NCBI RefSeq assembly: GCF_000730565.1
Contig: NZ_BBIQ01000004.1
Span: 186,001-250,000, forward strand
DNA: 64,000 nucleotides
From: Pseudomonas fulva NBRC 16637 = DSM 17717
Lineage (GTDB): Bacteria; Pseudomonadota; Gammaproteobacteria; Pseudomonadales; Pseudomonadaceae
Direction of reading: 5' to 3'
The notes beneath the pieces were generated by a model that worked only from the letters and a program-made list of their open reading frames with translations, was not told the DNA's origin and did no database searches. Shown in pieces: positions 8,500 through 16,691 of the stretch. Within the stretch, counting starts at the first letter, position 1. Each line of letters starts with the position of its first letter. A program made the translations under genes and the position numbers.

Positions 8500-9288
8500 A
8501 TGCTTGAGGTATCTCGGTTCTGGCGTGATTCGGCACTGCCTTTCGTCGAGGCGCGAGTGGTCGGAGACGGGCGTCAGGTATGCCATGCCGCTCATTCCCA
8601 CGAGAGTTTTTCACTCGGGGTAATCACCGGCGGGCGCAGTACTTACGTCAGCGGTCATGACCAGTTCGAGGTGGCGGCCGGCAGCACGGTGTTGATCAAC
8701 CCGGGTGTGATTCACGCGTGCAATCCTGTCTCGGGTCTGCCGTGGTCGTACATTATGCTGTTCATCGACACGCCATGGTTGGCATCGGTGGGCTTAACCT
8801 TGCCGAGGCAACGTTACAGCGCAGCCCCGGGCCTGTACCAGCAAGTGCTATCGGTGTGCGCTGCGCTGTTTGACCCTGATGCGGCTGATCGCGAGCAACG
8901 ACTTAGAGCGATGCTGTGCGACCTGCCCAGGTTCCTTGGTCAAGAACCGGCGTCAGAGGATGGAATCAACCCACGCCTTGAAGCGGCCGCAGCGTTTATC
9001 CGCGCCCATCGAAGCGACCCGCTGACGCTTGGGGACATCGCCACGGCCTGCGGCTTGTCGCGTGCCTACCTGATCCGCGCCTTTGGCAAGCGCTTCGGCT
9101 TGACGCCCCACGGTTACCTGCTTGATCAGCGTGTGCAATTGGCCCGCGCGCACTTGCGCCACGGGCAATCGATCGCCGAGGCTGCCCAGTCCGCAGGCTT
9201 TGCCGACCAGTCGCACTTGCAGCGGGCATTCAAGCGTCATCTGGCGGCCACCCCCGGGCATTATCGGCAAACCACAGCGTTTAGATGA
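8500..9288 (+). CDS. AraC-family transcriptional regulator
   Basis: This is a 262-residue cytoplasmic regulator. The N-terminal half is an AraC_binding cupin-type sensor (HSHESFSLGVITGG, then VLINPGVIHACNP). The C-terminal half, about 165-260, carries the two helix-turn-helix motifs of AraC proteins, ending in the signature AAQSAGFADQSHLQRAFKRH. It converges with a LysE-type exporter gene, overlapping its 3' end by 8 bp. AraC regulators with this architecture often control neighbouring amino-acid exporters, so that exporter is a reasonable target. No operator was recognised. Confidence 0.87.
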   Translation: MLEVSRFWRDSALPFVEARVVGDGRQVCHAAHSHESFSLGVITGGRSTYVSGHDQFEVAAGSTVLINPGVIHACNPVSGLPWSYIMLFIDTPWLASVGLTLPRQRYSAAPGLYQQVLSVCAALFDPDAADREQRLRAMLCDLPRFLGQEPASEDGINPRLEAAAAFIRAHRSDPLTLGDIATACGLSRAYLIRAFGKRFGLTPHGYLLDQRVQLARAHLRHGQSIAEAAQSAGFADQSHLQRAFKRHLAATPGHYRQTTAFR

Positions 9289-9862
9289 CCAGCCCCAACG
9301 CGCTGGCGACCAACAAAGCGGCAAGCGTACGATTCAACAGGCGCAGCGGCCGCGGGCTCTGCAGGTGCTGGCCCGCAACGCTGCCTGCCCAAGCCCAGCA
9401 GGCCACGGACACGAAGCATATTGGTGCGTATATCCAGGTAAAGATCCACAGCGCCTGTTGCTCGCCAGCCGTGTAGGCGCCCACCCCGGCCACGGCGGCA
9501 AGCCACGCCTTGGGGTTCAACCACTGCATGGTTGCGCCGCACCAGGCTGAAGGGGGTGCGCAGGCATGACCGGCCCCCAGTGCGCCGTCGTCACTGGCGA
9601 GTCGCAAGGCCATGTAAAGCAGAAACAGCACCCCACCTGCCTGGAGTACACCCTGTAGCGGCCCCCAATGTCCCAGCAACTGGTGCAGGCCGTTGCCCAC
9701 CAGGAGCAGGAGCACACAAAAACCGAATGTCGCGCCTGCTGCGTGGCCAAGGCTTGCGCGCAGGCCGTGTCGAACGCCGCTGGCCAGGGCCACCACATTG
9801 ACTGGCCCAGGCGAAATGGAGGCCGCCAGTGCGAAGGCAGCCATGGACAATGCTAGATTCAT
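9281..9862 (-). CDS. LysE-family amino-acid exporter
   Basis: This is an inner-membrane exporter of the LysE/RhtB family, about 193 residues with five to six predicted helices. The family signature SISPGPVNVVAL is near residue 15, and the mid-protein MQWLNPKAWLA motif is present. Members export amino acids or derivatives using the proton gradient; the substrate cannot be read from sequence. The start is ambiguous. The ATG at 9862 places the first helix as in relatives and has a GAG nearby, while an ATG at 9883 adds seven residues. It converges with the AraC-type gene, which may regulate it. Confidence 0.85.
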   Translation of the reverse strand: MNLALSMAAFALAASISPGPVNVVALASGVRHGLRASLGHAAGATFGFCVLLLLVGNGLHQLLGHWGPLQGVLQAGGVLFLLYMALRLASDDGALGAGHACAPPSAWCGATMQWLNPKAWLAAVAGVGAYTAGEQQALWIFTWIYAPICFVSVACWAWAGSVAGQHLQSPRPLRLLNRTLAALLVASALGLVI

Positions 9863-10064
9863 GGGAACGTACTCGTGGGTCATTTACCGCACATCATCCA
9901 GGCGCAACGTCAGTCAGGTATTGAACAAAAGTGCCTACCTGGTGCTGGGGGAGCGCACCGGCCGTGCACGGGCATAGCTGCTAACGGTTTGTAATAGTTT
10001 TGCGCTTACCGAAAAACCTGCTGTGCTTGTAGGATCATCTTCCCTAATTGTTATTCAGGTCACT

Positions 10065-10148
10065 ATGAGCACCTTCGCGGAGCCTCCCAGTCCCCGGCCT
10101 TGCTGGCCACATCGTTCAACCCCTTCAATTTTGACGAGTACTCGCTGA
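10065..10148 (+). CDS. Putative 27-residue leader ORF overlapping the terC-like start
   Basis: An ATG at 10065 follows CAGG with a 5-nt spacer and opens 27 sense codons rich in Pro, Ser and Thr. It ends in a TGA at 10146-10148 that overlaps the ATG of the TerC/CBS gene (TGATG). The geometry fits a translationally coupled leader, since the downstream ATG has only a weak ribosome site. The peptide has no recognisable family and this could be chance. Alternatively, translation of the membrane protein starts at the TTG at 10100 in its own frame. Confidence 0.28.
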   Translation: MSTFAEPPSPRPCWPHRSTPSILTSTR

Positions 10149-11719
10149 TGGAATGGCTGGCTGATCCGACGGCCTGGCTAGGCCTGCTCACGCTTATCGT
10201 CCTGGAATTGGTGCTGGGTATCGACAACCTGGTATTCATCGCCATCCTGGCAGACAAGCTTCCCCCCCATCAGCGCGACCGCGCGCGCATCATTGGCCTG
10301 AGCCTGGCGCTGATCATGCGCCTGGGCCTACTGGCGAGCATCTCCTGGATGGTCACCCTTACGGCGCCGCTGTTCGAGGTGTTCGACAAGAGTTTCTCCG
10401 GGCGCGACTTGATCATGCTGTTTGGTGGTGTGTTCCTGCTCTTCAAGGCGACCATGGAATTGCATGAGCGGCTCGAGGGCCATGTTGCCCAGGCCAGCGG
10501 GCCCGTTCGTCACGCCGCCTTCTGGCCAATCGTGGCGCAGATTGTGGTACTCGATGCGGTCTTCTCCCTGGATGCGGTGATCACCGCAGTCGGCATGGTC
10601 GAACACCTGTCCATCATGATGATCGCGGTGATTTTCTCCATCGGTATCATGATTGTGGCCAGCAAGCCGCTGACCCGGTTCGTCAATGCCCACCCGACGG
10701 TCATCATGCTGTGCCTGGGCTTTTTGATGATGATCGGTTTCAGCCTGACCGCAGAAGGCCTGGGCTTCCACATCCCCAAAGGCTATCTGTACGCAGCGAT
10801 CGGTTTCTCGATTCTGATCGAGCTGTTCAACCAGCTGGCCAGGGCGCGGCGCAAGCGCAGCCTGCAGCAGCATCGACCTTTGCGTGAGCGTACGGCGCAT
10901 GCGGTGTTGCGCCTGCTGGGCGGTCGTCGCGTCGAAGCTGACGAAGTTGGGGAAGAAATCGCCGACATGCTAGAGGGCAATGGCGAACAGGTGCTGTTCG
11001 ATCGTCGTGAGCGGATCATGATCAGCGGCGTGCTGAACCTGGCCGAACGCCCGATCCGGACAGTCATGACCGTGCGCTCGGAAGTCGACGTGATCGATCT
11101 GGCCCAACCGGCCGACGCCATCACGCGAGCCTTGATCAATTCGCCTTACTCGCGGCTGCCGCTGATCCGTGAGGGTCGGGTGGACGAGCCACTGGGCTTC
11201 GTGCACAAGAAGGAGCTGTTCAAGGAGCTGCTGTCGGGCAATCAGCCTGACCTGGAAGGCATGGCCCGGGCACCGTTGAACCTGCTGGACAGTTTCAGCA
11301 TCCTCAATGCACTCGAACAGATGCGCAGCCAATCCACCCACATTGCTTTCGTGGTCAACGAGTTCGGTGATTTCACGGGTGTGCTGACCATGACCGACAT
11401 TCTTGAATCCATCGCCGGTGAGCTACCTGACGCCAGTGAAGTGGAGGGGCCTGGGATCATCCAGGATGGGGAGGGCTTCGTCGTCAGCGGCGCAGTGAAC
11501 CTGGCTCAGGTGCAGGCTCGAACGGGCTTCGCCGCCCGTGCGACCGAGGACTACCAGACCCTGGCGGGCCTGGTGATGAGCTTGCTCGATCGCCTTCCGG
11601 TAGTAGGCGATCGTCTTGCCTGGAATGACTGGACGCTGATCGTCGAGGCGGTAGAAGAGCGTCGGGTGCGTCAGGTGCGCCTCAAACAGAACGCCGACGG
11701 TGACGCAGCATGTGCTTGA
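10148..11719 (+). CDS. TerC-family membrane protein with CBS pair and CorC/HlyC-type domain
   Basis: This is a 523-residue inner-membrane protein. About seven helices form a TerC domain (residues about 1-230) with the acidic in-membrane motifs [14 protein letters not shown] and [16 protein letters not shown]. They are followed by a tandem CBS domain (about 300-420) and a C-terminal CorC_HlyC domain (about 435-515). Its architecture matches E. coli YegH/YoaE. TerC proteins are linked to metal export, notably manganese, but substrate and adenine-nucleotide sensing are inferred. The ATG at 10148 gives the normal N-terminus. The gene converges with the RarD-like gene and overlaps it by 38 bp. Confidence 0.88.
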   Translation: MEWLADPTAWLGLLTLIVLELVLGIDNLVFIAILADKLPPHQRDRARIIGLSLALIMRLGLLASISWMVTLTAPLFEVFDKSFSGRDLIMLFGGVFLLFKATMELHERLEGHVAQASGPVRHAAFWPIVAQIVVLDAVFSLDAVITAVGMVEHLSIMMIAVIFSIGIMIVASKPLTRFVNAHPTVIMLCLGFLMMIGFSLTAEGLGFHIPKGYLYAAIGFSILIELFNQLARARRKRSLQQHRPLRERTAHAVLRLLGGRRVEADEVGEEIADMLEGNGEQVLFDRRERIMISGVLNLAERPIRTVMTVRSEVDVIDLAQPADAITRALINSPYSRLPLIREGRVDEPLGFVHKKELFKELLSGNQPDLEGMARAPLNLLDSFSILNALEQMRSQSTHIAFVVNEFGDFTGVLTMTDILESIAGELPDASEVEGPGIIQDGEGFVVSGAVNLAQVQARTGFAARATEDYQTLAGLVMSLLDRLPVVGDRLAWNDWTLIVEAVEERRVRQVRLKQNADGDAACA

Positions 11720-12569
11720 ATCCTTCGATGACCAGCACCACCACGGCCCCCCAGATGGGCAGGTAGGTCAGCCATTGGTCTGCACCGATGGTTTCGCCCA
11801 ACAGCAAGGCTACGCCGACCAGCAAGACAGGCTCGACGTAGCTGAGCAACCCGAACAGGCTGAACGGCAATAGCCTGCTGGCCATGACGTAGGCGATCAA
11901 CGCAGACGCGCTGATCGCTCCCAGCACGGGAATGAGTACGTAAAGGCCGGGATGGGCCTGCATGTCGGCGCTGGAAAGCGGCCCTTGCACCACGAAGTAG
12001 AGGGCCCAAGGCAACAGCAGGCACATGTCGCACCACAGCCCGCCCAGATGATCCGTGCCGCAGCGGCGCCGGAGCACGAAATAAATGGGGTAGCCGACCA
12101 CCACTACCAAGGTTTCCCAGGCGAAACTGCCATGCTGATACAGTTCATGGCCCACACCAAGCGCCGCACAGCCCACTGCAATTTTCTGCAAGTGCGACAA
12201 TTGCTCGCCGTAGACCAACCGGCCCGTGAGCACCATGGCCAGGGGCAACATGAAGTACCCCATCGACACTTCCAGACTGCGTCCGTGCAGCGGCGCCCAC
12301 AGGAACAGCCACAGTTGCACGCCCATCAGCCAGGACGTACCCACCATACCCAGCAGCAGCTGTGGTGTACGCCGGACCCTGCGCAGCAGTTCGCCCACCC
12401 TTGCCCAGTCCTTGGACACCAGCATGAACAGGGTCAGGCATGGCAGCGTGAGCAGGGTGCGCCAGCCGAAGATTTCCTCGCCGTCCAGTGGCTTGAGCAG
12501 CGATGTATAGAAGTACATCACGGCGAACAGGCAGGACGCCGTGACCGATGTAACAATCCCTTTTGACAC
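11682..12569 (-). CDS. rarD: RarD-like permease of the EamA/DMT superfamily
   Basis: This is a 295-residue inner-membrane protein with about ten predicted helices. It resembles RarD, the chloramphenicol-sensitivity protein family of the drug/metabolite transporter superfamily: an early [18 protein letters not shown] segment, a central [20 protein letters not shown] stretch and the late [13 protein letters not shown] and [10 protein letters not shown] helices. Its substrate is unproven. It ends in a basic tail. The gene overlaps the 3' end of the TerC/CBS gene by 38 bp on the opposite strand. The CSS-EAL gene on the same strand ends 33 bp upstream, so they may be co-transcribed. Confidence 0.8.
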   Translation of the reverse strand: MSKGIVTSVTASCLFAVMYFYTSLLKPLDGEEIFGWRTLLTLPCLTLFMLVSKDWARVGELLRRVRRTPQLLLGMVGTSWLMGVQLWLFLWAPLHGRSLEVSMGYFMLPLAMVLTGRLVYGEQLSHLQKIAVGCAALGVGHELYQHGSFAWETLVVVVGYPIYFVLRRRCGTDHLGGLWCDMCLLLPWALYFVVQGPLSSADMQAHPGLYVLIPVLGAISASALIAYVMASRLLPFSLFGLLSYVEPVLLVGVALLLGETIGADQWLTYLPIWGAVVVLVIEGFKHMLRHRRRSV

Positions 12570-12602
12570 AAGTGCCTCGTATGCAGGAGATGAGCGTTGA
12601 GA

Positions 12603-14189
12603 TCAGCCGCGCATGATCTCAGGGGGCGTGCTCTGCGGCAACCGCGAAGCGGCGGGCTGCGCCGCCAGCGCCTGCAGAAACTGAGCGGCAGGCATGGGTT
12701 TGGCGTATAGATAACCCTGCTGGAAGTGAACCCCATGTTGTTCGAGGTAATCACGCTGAACCGCCGTTTCGACGCCTTCGGCTACGATGCCAAGACCCAA
12801 CTTGACCGACAGCTCGATGATGGTTTCGAGAATGGCAACGGACAACGCGTCCCCGCCGATCAAGGCGACGAAGCTCTGGTCGATCTTCAGGTAATCCACC
12901 TTGAACTGCCTGAGGTAGTTGAGGCTCGACTGGCCCGTGCCGAAATCGTCGAGGGCGATCATTACGCCGATCTCATGCAACTGCTCGAACAGCTCCAGCG
13001 TCGTGGGCGAGGGTTCGAGCAACTTGCGTTCGGTCAACTCCAGGGTGAGGATGACCCGACCGGGTGGGAAGTGGGCCAGGAATGCGCGGCAGTCATCCAG
13101 AAGCTCAAGGCTGCGGCAGTGGTCGGCCGTGATGTTGATGCCAATGTGGAACCCGTCCTCCATCAGGGCGACATAGGGCGCCAGGCTGCTCGCCGTATGC
13201 TTCATCAGCGAACGGGTCATCGCCACGATCTGACCGCTGTGCTCGGCATAGGGAATGAACAGGTCGGGCCTAACCAGACCTTCACTCGGGTGATTCCAGC
13301 GCATCAGCACTTCTGCACCGGCCCAGCGGTAATCCCCTCGACGAACCACAGGCTGGAAGTAGGGCATGAACTCGTCGGCCTCCAATGCCCTGCGCAGCTC
13401 GGCACGCGGCGAGGTGGCCCGCCTGATCTGCCAGCGACAGACAACGCCGGCAAGAACGCCCAGCACCGCCAGTAAGCCCAGAAGCGCCAGATAGTGGCTG
13501 CGCCAAAGCCGGCTCGACTGGTGCGCCATATAGCCGCCTTCAACGCTGAACGGATAATGTGCAGACGCCATGAACACGGGGGCGCTAACCGCAACCGGTG
13601 CCGGCCCCCGGTGAACGATGCCGTCTCGGCCCATCCAGGCGTTTCCCACGCGCAGGTACAGTGCGTGGCCTGCACCCAGCAGACGCAGCGCCATCAGCAG
13701 ATGATCGCCATCGACCGTGGTGATTGCCGCGCGGTCTTTGTCACTGGCGCGATAGACCAGCAGCGGGTGCCCAGGTGTGACGGAATTGCCGTCCATCAAC
13801 CACAAGTGCCCATCGACATAGTCGCTGGCTGTTACCGGTTCATCGAACGCCCCGAACAACGAACTGCAGTACAACCGATCCTGATTGACCAGGTTGGTCG
13901 AGCGAATGAAGGCGTTGCGGGTCACTTCGCCACGTAACAGCAGCTGCGCCTCGGTACACGGCGTACCCGCCGAGGGTAGCAACGCGATCGCCGTACGCGA
14001 GGCGCCGTCGAGGATGCGCTCGACATGCTCGATGACTTGCTCGGCAGTCGCTCGGCTGCCGGCTTGCAGATCACGCTCAATCTGCCAGTTCATAACGGTC
14101 AGGCCGCATGCGATAGGGAATGCGCCGACCATCCAGGGCAGCAGGGTTCGCCAGCCGAAGCCTGAGCGCGATTTTCTAGAAAGGGGCAT
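12603..14189 (-). CDS. CSS-motif/EAL-domain cyclic-di-GMP phosphodiesterase
   Basis: This is a 528-residue inner-membrane protein. One N-terminal helix (about 14-34), a periplasmic CSS domain with conserved cysteines (GTPCTE and the YCSS signature near 107) and a second helix (about 230-252) precede a cytoplasmic EAL domain (about 265-510). The catalytic motifs look intact: EVLMRW in place of EAL, NIT, ELTE, DDFGTG, YLKID and EGVET. By analogy with E. coli PdeC-type proteins, the CSS disulphide state set by periplasmic redox is expected to tune hydrolysis of c-di-GMP. A second CSS protein without an EAL domain lies on the other side of hpd. Confidence 0.88.
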   Translation of the reverse strand: MPLSRKSRSGFGWRTLLPWMVGAFPIACGLTVMNWQIERDLQAGSRATAEQVIEHVERILDGASRTAIALLPSAGTPCTEAQLLLRGEVTRNAFIRSTNLVNQDRLYCSSLFGAFDEPVTASDYVDGHLWLMDGNSVTPGHPLLVYRASDKDRAAITTVDGDHLLMALRLLGAGHALYLRVGNAWMGRDGIVHRGPAPVAVSAPVFMASAHYPFSVEGGYMAHQSSRLWRSHYLALLGLLAVLGVLAGVVCRWQIRRATSPRAELRRALEADEFMPYFQPVVRRGDYRWAGAEVLMRWNHPSEGLVRPDLFIPYAEHSGQIVAMTRSLMKHTASSLAPYVALMEDGFHIGINITADHCRSLELLDDCRAFLAHFPPGRVILTLELTERKLLEPSPTTLELFEQLHEIGVMIALDDFGTGQSSLNYLRQFKVDYLKIDQSFVALIGGDALSVAILETIIELSVKLGLGIVAEGVETAVQRDYLEQHGVHFQQGYLYAKPMPAAQFLQALAAQPAASRLPQSTPPEIMRG

Positions 14190-14484
14190 AGTGGCAACTG
14201 ATCGAAGGAGACGTTACAAAGCATAGCCCTGTGCCCAGGGGTGAGGAACTAATGCGGGACAAAACAAATTACGCTGTGTAGAATCGGTTTACGAAAAAAA
14301 CAATAAGGCGCCTTTGTTCCGAAGGCGTCACACCTGCTGAGTACGGGTCCTATGACATACCCTGGCTTCAGATTGATCATTGGTGACTTCCTCGCGCGCA
14401 GTGTGCGGGGCATTCCGTGCTCCCCGCCGGCGCTGTTCGACATCCCAGGCAAACATTGAATTCGCTGCAGATGAGGACACGCAC

Positions 14485-15561
14485 ATGGCTGATATTTTCG
14501 ACAATCCTATGGGTTTGATGGGCTTTGAGTTCATCGAGCTGGCTTCGCCTACTCCCGGGGTTCTGGAGCCTGTATTCCAGATGTTGGGCTTCACCAAGGT
14601 GGCCACCCACCGCTCCAAGGATGTGCACCTGTATCGACAGGGCGACATCAACCTGATCTTGAACAATGAACCCAGAAGCGTAGCTTCGTATTTCGCCGCT
14701 GAGCATGGCCCGTCCATTTGCGGCATGGCGTTTCGTGTGCGCAACGCTCACGATGCTTACGCCCGCGCCCTGGAGCTGGGCGCACAGCCCGTCGAGATCG
14801 AGACGGGCCCGATGGAACTGCGTCTTCCGGCGATCAAGGGCATCGGCGGTGCCCCGCTTTACCTTATCGACCGTTTTGAAGAAGGTAGCTCGATCTATGA
14901 CATCGACTTCAACTTCATCGACGGCGTGGATCGCCACCCGACCGGTGCAGGCCTGAAGGTCATCGACCACCTGACCCATAACGTCTATCGCGGGCGCATG
15001 GCCTATTGGGCTGGGTTCTACGAGAAGTTGTTCAACTTCCGCGAAATACGCTACTTCGATATCAAGGGGGAATACACAGGTCTGACCTCCAAGGCGATGA
15101 CTGCGCCCGATGGCATGATCCGGATTCCGCTCAACGAAGAATCGTCCAAGGGTGCGGGGCAGATCGAAGAGTTCCTGATGCAGTTCAATGGCGAAGGCAT
15201 TCAGCATGTCGCGTTCTCGACCGACGACCTGGTCAAGACCTGGGATGCGCTCAAAGGTCTGGGCATGCGCTTCATGACCCCGCCGCCGCAGACTTACTAC
15301 GAGATGCTTCCCGAGCGCCTGCCTGATCATGGTGAGCCGGTGGATCAGCTTCAGGCACGTGGCATTTTGCTGGACGGTGCAGCACAAGCCGGGGACAAAC
15401 GACTGTTGTTGCAGATATTCTCCGAAACGCTGCTGGGGCCGGTGTTCTTCGAGTTTATCCAGCGCAAGGGTGACGACGGATTCGGAGAAGGCAACTTCAA
15501 GGCGCTGTTCGAATCCATCGAGCGTGACCAGGTTCGCCGCGGCGTGCTCAGCGTCGAGTAA
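14485..15561 (+). CDS. hpd: 4-hydroxyphenylpyruvate dioxygenase
   Basis: This is a 358-residue Fe(II) dioxygenase that converts 4-hydroxyphenylpyruvate to homogentisate in tyrosine/phenylalanine catabolism. The length and sequence match Pseudomonas HPPD almost throughout. The two-histidine/one-glutamate iron site is visible in [16 protein letters not shown] and [10 protein letters not shown]. The ATG at 14485 is preceded by GAGGACACGCAC and gives the usual [13 protein letters not shown] start. The gene stands alone between two reverse-strand CSS-domain genes. The 295-bp upstream region contains a GCCTT/AAGGC inverted repeat but no operator that I could assign. The homogentisate genes are not in this window. 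Confidence 0.97.
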   Translation: MADIFDNPMGLMGFEFIELASPTPGVLEPVFQMLGFTKVATHRSKDVHLYRQGDINLILNNEPRSVASYFAAEHGPSICGMAFRVRNAHDAYARALELGAQPVEIETGPMELRLPAIKGIGGAPLYLIDRFEEGSSIYDIDFNFIDGVDRHPTGAGLKVIDHLTHNVYRGRMAYWAGFYEKLFNFREIRYFDIKGEYTGLTSKAMTAPDGMIRIPLNEESSKGAGQIEEFLMQFNGEGIQHVAFSTDDLVKTWDALKGLGMRFMTPPPQTYYEMLPERLPDHGEPVDQLQARGILLDGAAQAGDKRLLLQIFSETLLGPVFFEFIQRKGDDGFGEGNFKALFESIERDQVRRGVLSVE

Positions 15562-15576
15562 ATACCGGCGGTGCCG

Positions 15577-16389
15577 TCATGGTCCTGGGCGATCGACGGC
15601 ACTGTTTCGCTGCCTGCCGCGCATTTTGCTCAACACCATGTAGATCACCGAGCCCGTCATGAGCCCCACCAGCATCAATGAAGGGAGCATCTTGAACACG
15701 GCAGTGCGCAGTTCCTGGGCGGCGTAACCCGCGGGATAGCCAGCGACCACCCGGTAAGGGTACTGGGTGGACCCCAGTTCATGGGTGAATTCCGCGACGG
15801 AAGGCCTTGTACCGTTCAGGCTATCGCCATCCTTCCAGACAGAGTGCTTGTCAAACTCCAACACCAGCGCGAGTCCGTCCTTGAAAGCGTCAAGTTCAGT
15901 GCGCAATTGCACTGGAAAGCTTGTTGCGATCACGCCTTTTTGCTCACCTTGCACGTACATGTTCATCAGCAAGTAACCCTTCGCATCCAGCATCAGGTGG
16001 TTGAACGTCAACAGTTGCCCGGTCGAGGCGATTTCAGTCAGCAGCTCATGCGAGTCCGAGGCGGAGCTGCAATAGGCCTTGCCGTCATCAATCACAGCCA
16101 GCGACCTGAGCATCGAACGGCTGGTCACCTGGTCGACAAGGGCGCGTCTGATGCTACTGCAAGGCTGACCAGCCAGTGGCAGCGTGCTCATGGCCACCTC
16201 TTGTACGCGGTCCAAGGCTTGATCGACGCTGAAAACCGCCTCCCGAACCGACACTTCAGCGTTGTCCGCAAGCTTGGCCTCCTGCTGATAGTTGATGACC
16301 AGTAGTCCTGAAAAGACAGGTACCAGACCTACAGCCATCAGCAGTACCAACTCAAGCAGGCTCCGCCCCGCATGCATGAACTTGTCCAT
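15577..16389 (-). CDS. Stand-alone CSS-motif membrane sensor without EAL domain
   Basis: This is a 270-residue inner-membrane protein: a helix at about 12-34, a periplasmic CSS domain (about 35-230) and a second helix (about 235-258), then a short basic cytoplasmic tail. Both conserved cysteine segments are present (GQPCSS and the YCSS signature). There is no EAL or other output domain, whereas CSS domains are nearly always fused to EAL. The stop is followed immediately by hpd converging from the other side, and no EAL-coding remnant is visible. GAGGA lies about 10 nt before the ATG. It could be a regulator or heterodimer partner of the CSS-EAL protein at 12603-14189; that is inference. Confidence 0.75.
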   Translation of the reverse strand: MDKFMHAGRSLLELVLLMAVGLVPVFSGLLVINYQQEAKLADNAEVSVREAVFSVDQALDRVQEVAMSTLPLAGQPCSSIRRALVDQVTSRSMLRSLAVIDDGKAYCSSASDSHELLTEIASTGQLLTFNHLMLDAKGYLLMNMYVQGEQKGVIATSFPVQLRTELDAFKDGLALVLEFDKHSVWKDGDSLNGTRPSVAEFTHELGSTQYPYRVVAGYPAGYAAQELRTAVFKMLPSLMLVGLMTGSVIYMVLSKMRGRQRNSAVDRPGP

Positions 16390-16691
16390 CGATCATCGTT
16401 CCTCAAGCCTCGCGCTGCCCAGGGTAGGCAGCTGGCTCAAGCCTAGGGCGTTGTCGAAAGCACCACTGTAGGGGGATAGCCGAGAAGGTGTGGGATTTGG
16501 TTAGGCTGAACGTAGTTGCCATCCGTATTCATAAGCGGTGCAGCAACAGATGAATGGGCTTGCGCCGGCACATCCGGGGCAGGAGTGTCTGCGTGTCGCG
16601 CTGGCCTATGCTAACGTGGCACGGCGCATGGAGCTTGCGTGCAGGCCCATCACTAAGGCCACCGGCTTTCGCTTAACGACGGAGAACCACA
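16390..16691. other. Divergent intergenic region
   Basis: This 302-bp gap separates the orphan CSS gene (reverse) from the hybrid kinase gene (forward) and must hold both promoters. Near the CSS gene there is a GCTGCC/GGCAGC inverted repeat (16414-16419 with 16427-16432). GGAG lies just before the TTG start of the kinase gene. I see no convincing gene or known operator in it. Confidence 0.6.

Noticed and set aside
9884..10064. yybP-ykoY manganese riboswitch before the TerC gene
   Set aside because: The conserved sequence blocks of that riboswitch are not present.
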